This document shows, piece after piece, positions 1-6,733 of a stretch of 9,358 nt of DNA. Under the pieces are notes generated by a model, which saw nothing but the letters and a program-made list of their open reading frames with translations, was not told where the DNA came from and did no database searches. The position numbers and the translations under genes were made by a program. This DNA comes from Acidocella sp. (GTDB lineage: Bacteria > Pseudomonadota > Alphaproteobacteria > Acetobacterales > Acetobacteraceae). The stretch lies in assembly GCA_028687415.1 (NCBI GenBank), contig JAQUAC010000049.1, positions 1-9,358 of the forward strand, read 5' to 3'. Position 1 is the first letter of the stretch, and each line of letters begins with the position of its first letter.

Positions 1-512
1 TACCAATAGCGGGTTTCCAGATCCACACCGCCCGGCGCCCGCAGGCGACGCTCGGTCATATTGTCCTGCACCCACACGCTGAAGGCGCCCTGCACATACC
101 CCGCCAGCAGCCGCGCGGTATTCGGGTCCGTGGCGTTCACCGCCAATTGCGCCGTGGCGGGCCAGCGCATCGGCCGGGCCAGGCGCTGGGCGAAATCCTG
201 CCGCAGGGTGAGGATGCCGCGCACCTGATTGGTATCCAGTGCCGTCTGCGCCGCCCGCGCGCTCGGTGCCCAATACACTGAGAGAAAAGGCGAGGCATCC
301 AGGGCCTGTTCCACCGAGCGGGTCTGGGAGGCCCCCGCTTCCACCACCGCCGCAACCTTGATGTGCCGCGCGTCCAGCGACAGGCCGAAACCAATGATGC
401 AGAGCAGAATAAAGGGCAGCAAAAAGGCGATGAGCAGCGCCGAGGGATCGCGCACGATCTGCAACGTCTCCTTCACCACCAGTCCGCGCAAGCGTTGCAG
501 GCGGGGGGTCAA
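1..512 (-). CDS. ybhS: YbhS-like ABC-2 type exporter permease (partial, N-terminal 170 residues)
   Basis: This is the inner-membrane permease of a YbhGFSR-type ABC exporter; the rest lies beyond the left edge. The visible part begins with a cytoplasmic segment containing VVKETLQIVRDPS (residues 12-24), the amphipathic entry motif of ABC-2 permeases. One membrane helix follows at about 25-45, then a long periplasmic domain that includes TDPNTARLLAGYVQG (128-142) and LETRYW (165-170). These match what I recall of E. coli YbhS. The start is a TTG at 512 that shares bases with the ATPase stop (TTGA). A GGAG lies 7 nt upstream (520-523) inside the ATPase gene, which supports this start. No ATG gives the conserved N-terminus. 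A second permease (ybhR type) would be expected next, outside the window. The substrate cannot be told from sequence. The family is sure; orthology to YbhS rather than YhhJ or YbhR is likely. Confidence 0.88.
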   Translation of the reverse strand, partial: MTPRLQRLRGLVVKETLQIVRDPSALLIAFLLPFILLCIIGFGLSLDARHIKVAAVVEAGASQTRSVEQALDASPFLSVYWAPSARAAQTALDTNQVRGILTLRQDFAQRLARPMRWPATAQLAVNATDPNTARLLAGYVQGAFSVWVQDNMTERRLRAPGGVDLETRYW

Positions 513-2245
513 GCCTTGGCTCCGGTGACGAGAGCGATGAAGGCATCCTCCAGGGTTGGGTCTGGCAGCTTGTCCGAGCGCACGCGGGCGCGCAAGGCTG
601 CGGGGGTGTCGGTCACGATCACGCTCCCGGCATCAATGATGGCGAGACGGTCGCAATACTCCGCCTCATCCATGAAATGACTGGTAACGAGCACGGTGAC
701 GCCGGTATCCGCCAACTCGCCGATGCGCGCCCAGAAGGCGCGGCGGGTGAGCGGGTCAACGCCCGAGGTCGGTTCGTCGAGGAACAATATCTTCGGCTGG
801 TGCAGCAAAGCGGCGGCAAGGGAGAGGCGCTGTTTCATCCCCAAAGGCAGGTCGGCGGAGAGCGAATCCTCCGCCCCCGTCAGCTCAAAGCGCGACAGCG
901 CGGTAGTGACGGCTTCCTTGCGCGCGGGCGTCGCCAGCCCATAGGCGCGGGCAAAGAAATCCAGGTTCTGGCGCACGGTCAGCTCGCCGTAGAGCGAGAA
1001 TTTCTGTGCCATGTAGCCGAGCTTGGCGCGGGCGTCGGCGGCAGCGGTCAGCAGGTTCTCCCCGGCCACGCGGGCTTTGCCCTCGCTTGGGCGCAGCAAC
1101 CCGCAAAGCATGCGGAAGGTGGTGGACTTCCCCGCGCCATTGGGGCCGAGCAGGCCAAATATCTCGCCGCGCGGAATGGCGAAGCTGACATCGTTCACCG
1201 CGACGAAGCTGCCGAAGCGGCGGACGAGGTGCTCCACATCAATAACCGGAGTGGTGCCGCGCGGCACCGGGGCGGGGGCCGGTGCCGGCTTGACGGCGGT
1301 TACGGGCGGCTCAGCCGCGAGCAGACGGTCGATGAACCCGTCCTCGAAACGCGGCGGCACCAGCTTTGTTTCAGAGCCGCCCAGCAGCGCCGCGTCCGGC
1401 GGCTTGGCGCCTGGGGCCAGCACCAGGCGCAGGCTGTCGCCCTGCACCAGCGCGTCCAGCACGCCGGGCAGGGTTTTCGCCAGCGCCACGGCATGGCGGC
1501 GATTCTCGGCCGGCAGGGTCACGCGGCACACCCGCCCCTCCATCGGCTTCAAGAATTCCGCCGGGGCGGCACCGAACAGCAGCTTGCCCTCATATAGCAA
1601 CAATACGCTGGTGCAGCGCTCGGCCTCGTCCAGGTAAGAGGTGGCCCAGACCACGCCCATCCCATCTTCCCCCGTTCCACTCTCCTTCACCATGCGTTCC
1701 ACGATGTGCCACAGCTCGCGCCGGGAGAGCGGGTCCACACCCACGGAGGGTTCGTCCAGCAGCAGCAGCTTGGGCCGGGAGAGCAGCGCGCAGGCCAGAC
1801 CCAGCTTCTGCTTCATGCCGCCGGAGAGCGCGCTGGCCAGCCGCGCGGTGAAGGGGGCCAAGCCGGTGAATTCCAGCAGCATCTTGCTGCGCTCGTCCCG
1901 CGCCTTGTCCTGCAACCCATGCAGATCCGCGAAGAGGGAGAGATTCTCGGCCACTGAGAGGTCCTCGTACAAGCCAAAACGCTGAGGCATGTAGCCGATA
2001 TGCGGGTGCGCCAGCGCCGCCTGCGTGGCCATGTCGTGCCCCAGCACCGTCACTTTTCCGGCGGAGGGGCGTAAGAGCCCGGCCAGATGCCGCAGCAGCG
2101 TGGTCTTGCCCGCCCCATCCGGCCCCACCACCCCGGTGATCACGCCGGGGGCGATGCTCGCGGAAATACCGTCCAGCGCGCGGGTTACGCCGGTTTTGGC
2201 GGTGAACACATGGTTCAGCCCCTCGACGGTGGCGAGCGGGGTCAC
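509..2245 (-). CDS. ybhF: YbhF-like ABC exporter ATPase with two nucleotide-binding domains
   Basis: This cytoplasmic ATPase powers the exporter formed with the adjacent permease(s) and adaptor. At 578 residues it equals the length I recall for E. coli YbhF. Domain 1 (about 5-310) has Walker A GPDGAGKT (41-48), Q88, signature LSGGMKQ (140-146) and Walker B LLLLDEP (160-166). Its switch position is Tyr204 (ATSYLDEAE), not His. A Pro/Ala linker (about 313-330) leads to domain 2 (about 333-575), with Walker A GPNGAGKS (367-374), Q414, an atypical signature LPLGMKQ (466-472), Walker B ILFLDEP (486-492) and a normal switch His523. The start is GTG at 2245, overlapping the adaptor's stop (GTGA), with no clear Shine-Dalgarno, so translation probably depends on coupling. 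The stop overlaps the permease start. The E. coli system is linked to drug tolerance and reported cation export; the substrate here is unknown. Confidence 0.93.
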   Translation of the reverse strand: MTPLATVEGLNHVFTAKTGVTRALDGISASIAPGVITGVVGPDGAGKTTLLRHLAGLLRPSAGKVTVLGHDMATQAALAHPHIGYMPQRFGLYEDLSVAENLSLFADLHGLQDKARDERSKMLLEFTGLAPFTARLASALSGGMKQKLGLACALLSRPKLLLLDEPSVGVDPLSRRELWHIVERMVKESGTGEDGMGVVWATSYLDEAERCTSVLLLYEGKLLFGAAPAEFLKPMEGRVCRVTLPAENRRHAVALAKTLPGVLDALVQGDSLRLVLAPGAKPPDAALLGGSETKLVPPRFEDGFIDRLLAAEPPVTAVKPAPAPAPVPRGTTPVIDVEHLVRRFGSFVAVNDVSFAIPRGEIFGLLGPNGAGKSTTFRMLCGLLRPSEGKARVAGENLLTAAADARAKLGYMAQKFSLYGELTVRQNLDFFARAYGLATPARKEAVTTALSRFELTGAEDSLSADLPLGMKQRLSLAAALLHQPKILFLDEPTSGVDPLTRRAFWARIGELADTGVTVLVTSHFMDEAEYCDRLAIIDAGSVIVTDTPAALRARVRSDKLPDPTLEDAFIALVTGAKA

Positions 2246-3225
2246 GGCAGGGTTACGGTGACCGGCATGCCCTGGCGCAGCCCGGAATCGGCGTCGGTCA
2301 CGCGCACGCGCAGCCGGTAGACGAGCTGCGTGCGCAGATCCGGCGTCTCCACCGTCTTCGGCGTGAATTCCGCCACCGGCGAGACGTAACCGATGCGCCC
2401 ATGGTAAACCTTACTCTTCGGCGTATCCCCGGTGATCTTCACCTCCGTGCCGGGAGCGACGCGGCCGAGCATGGTCTCGGGCGCGAAGGCGCGGACCCAG
2501 ATTTCGGCGGTATTGGCCATGGAGTAGACTGTGTCCGACGGCAGCACGACCGTGCCCGGCTCGATAACACGGGTCATGATGATGCCGTTAACCGGGGCGT
2601 AGAGCTTGGTGTAGTTCAGCTCTGTCTGCGCCAGCGCCACCTGTGCCTGCGCCGCGCCGTATTGCGCGCGGGCGGCGTCGATATCCTGTATGCGCGGACC
2701 GTTGATGAGTTTGGTGAGAGTGGCCTGAGAACCGTTCACGCTCGCCTGGGCGGCATCAAGTGCCATGCGGGCGTCATCCAGCACCTGCTGCGGCGTGGCG
2801 CCGCGTTTCACCAGAGAGAGCTGGCGGGTATAGGAGACCTTGGCATGCGCCAGATCGGCCTGCGCCGAGGCCAGCGCCGCACGGGCATAATCGATATCCT
2901 CGTAACGCGACCCGGCGAGCAGCAGGTCCAGCTGCGCCTTGGCGCTGTCCCGTTTCGCCTGCGCCAGGGCCAGCGCGTTGGCGTAGTTGGCATCGTCCAG
3001 CGTGGCCAGAAGGTCACCGGCATGAACCTCATCACCTTCCTGATGCGTCATGGAAGCCACCCGCCCCTCCGCGTTAAACGCGAGATCGACCTGGCGGATT
3101 TCCACATCCCCATAGAGCCGGTTCTGCGGGCCGCCGGAGAACACCAGCCAGAGAACCAGGGCGACAAGCCCGGCCAACGCCGCGGCACCCAGGCCGAGAA
3201 TGAGGGGGTTGCCCTTAAGTTGCAT
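2242..3225 (-). CDS. ybhG: YbhG-like HlyD-family periplasmic adaptor (membrane-fusion protein)
   Basis: This periplasmic adaptor is anchored in the inner membrane and should link the ABC exporter to an outer-membrane channel encoded elsewhere. It has 327 residues, close to E. coli YbhG. One N-terminal membrane helix (about 8-30) is not followed by a clear cleavage site. Next come the first lipoyl half (54-78, GRVASMTHQEGDEVHAGD), a long Ala/Gln-rich helical hairpin (about 79-205), the second lipoyl half (209-243, APVNGIIMTRVIEPGTVV), and a beta-barrel and membrane-proximal part ending LRQGMPVTVTLP. It is the first gene of the minus-strand operon, and its stop overlaps the ATPase start by 4 nt. 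The ATG at 3225 has AGGAG 12 nt upstream, which is longer than ideal. A second, out-of-frame ATG lies between them (see findings). The fold and role are clear; the exported compound is not. Confidence 0.93.
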   Translation of the reverse strand: MQLKGNPLILGLGAAALAGLVALVLWLVFSGGPQNRLYGDVEIRQVDLAFNAEGRVASMTHQEGDEVHAGDLLATLDDANYANALALAQAKRDSAKAQLDLLLAGSRYEDIDYARAALASAQADLAHAKVSYTRQLSLVKRGATPQQVLDDARMALDAAQASVNGSQATLTKLINGPRIQDIDAARAQYGAAQAQVALAQTELNYTKLYAPVNGIIMTRVIEPGTVVLPSDTVYSMANTAEIWVRAFAPETMLGRVAPGTEVKITGDTPKSKVYHGRIGYVSPVAEFTPKTVETPDLRTQLVYRLRVRVTDADSGLRQGMPVTVTLP

Positions 3226-3278
3226 AATGGTTCATGTCTCCTGCCCCAATTGCCTAGCGGGCGGGGCACTTGCCGACA

Positions 3279-3292
3279 TTGATACGTATCAA
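3279..3292. promoter_or_regulatory. Perfect 14-bp palindrome, candidate operator between divergent ybhGFS and pqiABC
   Basis: TTGATACGTATCAA reads identically on both strands. It is AT-rich for its surroundings and lies in the only gap between the two divergent transport operons, 54 bp upstream of the ybhG start and 72 bp upstream of the pqiA ATG. Its size and symmetry fit a dimeric regulator of the TetR or MarR type. In E. coli ybhGFSR is controlled by a TetR-family protein (CecR), but I cannot match this site to a known motif. I see no convincing -35/-10 pair on either strand, although each arm contains TTGATA, similar to a -35 hexamer. Confidence 0.5.
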
Positions 3293-3310
3293 GACGCTTG
3301 AACAGAGGCC

Positions 3311-3327
3311 GGAGGGGGTCCAGATTG
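3311..3327 (+). promoter_or_regulatory. Shine-Dalgarno-like GGAGG plus TTG: competing upstream start for pqiA
   Basis: GGAGG at 3311-3315, within a longer G run, lies 9 nt upstream of an in-frame TTG at 3325. Starting there would add 13 residues (LPAYVPRHGALPP) before the ATG at 3364. That ATG itself has no Shine-Dalgarno. G runs occur by chance in DNA this GC-rich, so the site is possible rather than proven. Confidence 0.35.
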
Positions 3328-3363
3328 CCAGCCTATGTCCCCCGCCATGGCGCCCTTCCCCCT

Positions 3364-4605
3364 ATGACCCATATCCCGCCTGGCAATGATTGGCGTGAAT
3401 GTCCGCATTGCGGGTTGTTCTCCCGCCTGCCGCCGCGCCAGCCGGGGCTGATCGCTATCTGCCCGCGCTGCGACGAAGTGCTCTGGCGCATGCGCCGCAC
3501 GCATTTCAACTTCCCCTTCGCCTGTGGGCTGGCGGCGCTGCTGTTCTATTTGTTCGCACTGGTAACGCCATTCCTCGAGATCGAGATGTACGGCCGCTTC
3601 TCGCTTGCGCGCATCGAGACCGGGCCGGTGCAGTTGATAGCCCAGGGCTGGGGGCTGGTGGGCGCGCTGGTGTTCGGCGTCACGCTGCTGGTGCCGGCGG
3701 TCAAGCTCGGCATTCTGCTGATCACCCTGGGCGGCGTCCACTGGATGCCGGCGCGGCCGTTGAAACTGCTGTTCCGCTGGTACGAGCCGCTTTCCCCCTG
3801 GGCGATGATCGACGTGTACCTGCTCGGCTTCCTCGTCGCCTACACGCGCCTTACCGGCATGGCCACCGTGCATCTGGATACCGCGCTCTACGCGCTGATT
3901 GGCTTCATGCTGGCCATGGCGGCGGCGGATGGCAGCCTGGACATAGAAGCCGTGTGGCGCACGCTGGATGAGCGCGACCACCACACCAAGCCGCCAGCGC
4001 TGAAAGGCGGCGTGCTCATGGGTTGCCCGGCCTGCGGGCTGGTGAACGAGGCCGAGCCGGGCACGCCCTGCCGGCGCTGCCTCACCCCCCTTACCCACCG
4101 CAAACCCGCAAGCCTGAGCCGCGCCGGTGCCCTGGTGCTGGCCGGAGCACTGCTTTACATCCCAGCTAATCTCTACCCATTTATGGTCATTACCCAGCTC
4201 GCAGGAACGCAAGGCTATACCATCATGAGCGGCATCGTCGAACTTGCGCAAGACGGGCTCTGGCCGCTCGCTTTGCTTGTCTTCTTTGCCAGCATTACCA
4301 TTCCACTGCTGAAGCTGCTGATCATGAGCTACATTCTCATCACCACGCGCGCCGGCAGCACTGTTCATCTGGAGGGCCGCACCATCGCCTTTCGCTTCAT
4401 CGACTTCATCGGCCGCTGGTCGATGATCGACGTATTCATGGTCTCCATCCTGGTAGCGCTGGTGCGCTTCGGCCAGTTCGCCAATGTGCGCGCCGATCTC
4501 GGAGCCGTGTGCTTCGCCGCCGTGGTGGTGCTGACCATCTTCGCGGTGAACTCTTTCGACACCAGGCTGATGTGGGATTCGCAGGATAAGGGCGAAAGCG
4601 CGTGA
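3364..4605 (+). CDS. pqiA: Paraquat-inducible protein A, inner-membrane subunit of the PqiABC transport system
   Basis: PqiA is the polytopic inner-membrane partner of the MCE protein PqiB, in a system thought to move lipids or maintain the envelope between the two membranes. The 413 residues (417 in E. coli, as I recall) contain two repeats of the PqiA domain. Each has a zinc ribbon, C13-C16/C33-C36 and C221-C224/C236-C239, followed by about four hydrophobic helices (roughly 50-70, 96-122, 145-163, 172-187; then 255-278, 297-325, 352-370, 378-396). The family motif appears twice, as SPWAMIDVYLLG (144-155) and RWSMIDVFMVS (351-361). The ATG at 3364 was chosen because the ribbon starts just after it. 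A TTG at 3325 with a better ribosome site is the main alternative, and the TTG at 3298 is less likely. The stop overlaps the pqiB start by 4 nt. The family call is firm. Confidence 0.93.
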   Translation: MTHIPPGNDWRECPHCGLFSRLPPRQPGLIAICPRCDEVLWRMRRTHFNFPFACGLAALLFYLFALVTPFLEIEMYGRFSLARIETGPVQLIAQGWGLVGALVFGVTLLVPAVKLGILLITLGGVHWMPARPLKLLFRWYEPLSPWAMIDVYLLGFLVAYTRLTGMATVHLDTALYALIGFMLAMAAADGSLDIEAVWRTLDERDHHTKPPALKGGVLMGCPACGLVNEAEPGTPCRRCLTPLTHRKPASLSRAGALVLAGALLYIPANLYPFMVITQLAGTQGYTIMSGIVELAQDGLWPLALLVFFASITIPLLKLLIMSYILITTRAGSTVHLEGRTIAFRFIDFIGRWSMIDVFMVSILVALVRFGQFANVRADLGAVCFAAVVVLTIFAVNSFDTRLMWDSQDKGESA

Positions 4606-6182
4606 CCGCGCCCGCCGCCCACCAGCCGCCGCGCACCAAGCTGCGCCGCCCGCGTTTCCAGCTTGTCTGGCTCATTCCCATCACCGCCGCCGTCATCGCC
4701 GGGTATCTCGGCTACCGCACGCTCATCGAGCAGGGGCCGCTGCTGACACTGAGCCTCATCAGCGGCGACGGGCTGGAGGCCGGGCAGACACAGCTGAAGT
4801 ACAAGGCCGTGGCGCTGGGCACGGTAGAGAGCATCGACCTGGCCAAGGATAACAGCCACGTCATCGTGAAAGTGCGGATGAACAATGTCGGCTCGCGCTT
4901 CCTCAACAGCCACGCACGCTACTGGGTGGTGCGCCCGCGCCTGAACCCGGCGGACATCTCCGGCATCGAGACGCTGGTCTCCGGCGCGTACATCTCCGTG
5001 GACCCCGGCAAGCCGGGCGGCGGGTATAAGGACGATTTCGTCGGGCTGGAGCAGCCGCCGGGCGTGCGCTCGGACGAGCCGGGCCGCACCTATACGCTGA
5101 CCGCCGACAAGCTCGGCTCGCTCGGCTCCGGCTCGCCGATCTTCTACCGCGACGTGACCGTGGGCGAGGTGCTGAGCTACGACATTGGCAACGGCATCGG
5201 GCCGATCAAGGTCAGCATCTTCATCCGCGCGCCGTTCGACGATCTGGTGCGCCCGGACAGCCGGTTCTGGAACTCCTCCGGCGTGGCCTTGGGCACCCAG
5301 GGCGGGGTACTGCAATTGCAGCTGCAATCGGTGCAGGCGCTGCTCACGGGCGGGGTGTCGTTCAGTATGCCGTCCTCGGCCAAGGATGAGGCTCCAAGCC
5401 CAAGCAGCTCTACCTTCCAGCTCTACGCCTCGCGCCAGGAGGCGGATTCCGCCGCCTACCGCACGCAGATTCCGGTGGTGACCTACATGACCAGCGATGT
5501 GAGCGGGCTGGTGCCCGGCGCACCGGTAGATGTGCTGGGCATTCAGGTGGGCGACGTGACGGATGTGAAGCTGCAACTGGACGCGAAGACCGGCACGGTG
5601 CGGGTGCGCGTGGCCATGCAAGTGCAGCCCGAGCGCGTGCTCCAACTCTCCCCCGCCACCGCCTCGCAGGACCAGCAGGCTGTGTTCCAACACCTGGTGG
5701 ACCACGGCCTGCGCGCGGAATTGGGCACGGCGAGCTATGTGACCGGGCAGAAGCTCATCGCCCTGACCATGGAGCCGAATGCCGGGCCGGCGAAGGTAAC
5801 GCGCGAGGGCGATGCGCTGGTGCTGCCCTCCAAGGCCGGCGGGCTGGATACGGCCATCGCCTCGCTCTCCGATATTTCCGCCAAGCTGGACAAGGTGCCG
5901 TTCCAGCAGATCGGGGACAACCTTAACAAGCTGCTGGTGACGGCGAACGGCACGCTGGGAGGGCCGCAGATGAAGCAGACGCTGACGCAGTTGAACACGA
6001 CACTGCAAACCGCAAACACCACGCTGCACGGCGTGGATCAGGGCTTCGGCGCGGATTCGAATTTCCAGAGGAGCTTGAACCAGGTGCTGAACCAGACCAA
6101 CGCGGCACTGCAATCCATCACGGCGCTGTCGGATTATCTCAACCGGCATCCGCAGGCTCTGCTGCTCGGGCGGGGGCAATGA
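4602..6182 (+). CDS. pqiB: PqiB-like MCE-domain intermembrane transport protein
   Basis: PqiB is a periplasmic protein anchored in the inner membrane. E. coli PqiB assembles as a hexamer of stacked MCE rings with a coiled-coil tube reaching toward the outer membrane, giving a hydrophobic channel. Here 526 residues (about 546 in E. coli) show one N-terminal membrane helix (about 20-38) and three MCE domains (about 45-137, 160-255 and 287-395). The typical openings are GDGLEAGQTQLKYKAVALG (56-74), GSLGSGSPIFYRDVTVGEV (172-190) and VSGLVPGAPVDVLGIQVGDV (300-319). A helical tail (about 413-515), rich in Asn, Gln, Leu and Thr, forms the presumed needle. The start is a GTG at 4602 inside the pqiA stop (GTGA), with only a weak AAGG upstream, so coupling to pqiA is likely. 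Three MCE domains separate it from seven-domain YebT. The substrate is inferred from family work only. Confidence 0.93.
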   Translation: MTAPAAHQPPRTKLRRPRFQLVWLIPITAAVIAGYLGYRTLIEQGPLLTLSLISGDGLEAGQTQLKYKAVALGTVESIDLAKDNSHVIVKVRMNNVGSRFLNSHARYWVVRPRLNPADISGIETLVSGAYISVDPGKPGGGYKDDFVGLEQPPGVRSDEPGRTYTLTADKLGSLGSGSPIFYRDVTVGEVLSYDIGNGIGPIKVSIFIRAPFDDLVRPDSRFWNSSGVALGTQGGVLQLQLQSVQALLTGGVSFSMPSSAKDEAPSPSSSTFQLYASRQEADSAAYRTQIPVVTYMTSDVSGLVPGAPVDVLGIQVGDVTDVKLQLDAKTGTVRVRVAMQVQPERVLQLSPATASQDQQAVFQHLVDHGLRAELGTASYVTGQKLIALTMEPNAGPAKVTREGDALVLPSKAGGLDTAIASLSDISAKLDKVPFQQIGDNLNKLLVTANGTLGGPQMKQTLTQLNTTLQTANTTLHGVDQGFGADSNFQRSLNQVLNQTNAALQSITALSDYLNRHPQALLLGRGQ

Positions 6183-6733
6183 GGCGGCGCGGGCTTCTGG
6201 CCGGGGCGGCAGTGCTGGCGCTGGCGGGCTGTGCTTCACCCCCGGCGCGGTATTACCGGCTGGCGGCGGTGCCGGGGGCGGTGCACGGCGGCACCGGGGC
6301 ACGGGTGGGCGTGCGCAACGTGGGGCTGCCGGGATATCTGGACCAGACCAACCTACCGAAGCCGGGCGGCGCCTATGAGCTGGACAGCTTCCCCAACGAC
6401 CTCTGGGCCGGCTCCCTGGCGCCGATGCTGCAAGCGGCGATGGTGCAAGACCTCGCCCAGCGCCTGCCAGCGGATACGGTGTTGGCCGATGGTGGGGCCA
6501 TCGGCGCCGCGCCTGACGTGCTGGTGGAAATCCAGATCTTCCACTTCGAACCAGATAATGCCGGGACCGTGACACTCACCGCCCAGCTCGCCACCCGCCC
6601 CGCCGCCAGCCAGGACTGGCGGATGCAGACCTTCACCGCCAGCGCGCCGGGCGGCACCACGCCGCTGGGCATCGTGGCGGTAATGAGCACACTCTGGGGT
6701 CAGGCGGCGGATGTGGTTGCCGGGCTAGTTTAG
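6179..6733 (+). CDS. pqiC: PqiC-like outer-membrane lipoprotein (ABC-type transport auxiliary lipoprotein family)
   Basis: PqiC is the outer-membrane lipoprotein that meets the tip of the PqiB needle. It has 184 residues (187 in E. coli, as I recall). The N-terminus is a lipoprotein signal: a basic MRRR, a hydrophobic run and the lipobox LAGC, with the acylated Cys at 18. Ala19-Ser20 follow, with no Asp at the +2 position, consistent with sorting to the outer membrane. Features of this family (formerly DUF330) are PPARYYRLAAVP (21-32), VGVRNVGLPGYLDQ (43-56) and a segment with DLWAGSL then DLAQRLPADTV (74-100). The ATG overlaps the pqiB stop as ATGA, with a poor ribosome site. The last 9 bp overlap the 3' end of the convergent methyltransferase gene, so no terminator fits between them. 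Sequence conservation in this family is low, but context makes the call strong. Confidence 0.9.
   Translation: MRRRGLLAGAAVLALAGCASPPARYYRLAAVPGAVHGGTGARVGVRNVGLPGYLDQTNLPKPGGAYELDSFPNDLWAGSLAPMLQAAMVQDLAQRLPADTVLADGGAIGAAPDVLVEIQIFHFEPDNAGTVTLTAQLATRPAASQDWRMQTFTASAPGGTTPLGIVAVMSTLWGQAADVVAGLV

Noticed and set aside
677..1597. 306-codon plus-strand frame within ybhF
   Set aside because: It is antisense to a canonical ABC ATPase with all motifs in place and shows no family features.
3279..3307. TTGATA inside the palindrome as a -35 box for pqiA or ybhG
   Set aside because: No acceptable -10 hexamer lies 16-18 bp downstream on either strand, so I did not annotate a promoter there.
3289..4368. 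359-codon minus-strand frame opposite pqiA
   Set aside because: It has shadow composition (Gln, His, Arg) and no motif; it would also occupy the divergent promoter region. PqiA on the other strand has clear zinc ribbons and helices.
4365..6575. 736-codon open frame on the minus strand antisense to pqiB and pqiC
   Set aside because: The product is rich in Arg, His, Gln and Ala with no domain or membrane pattern. It mirrors two well-recognised genes and is the usual long antisense frame of GC-rich coding DNA.
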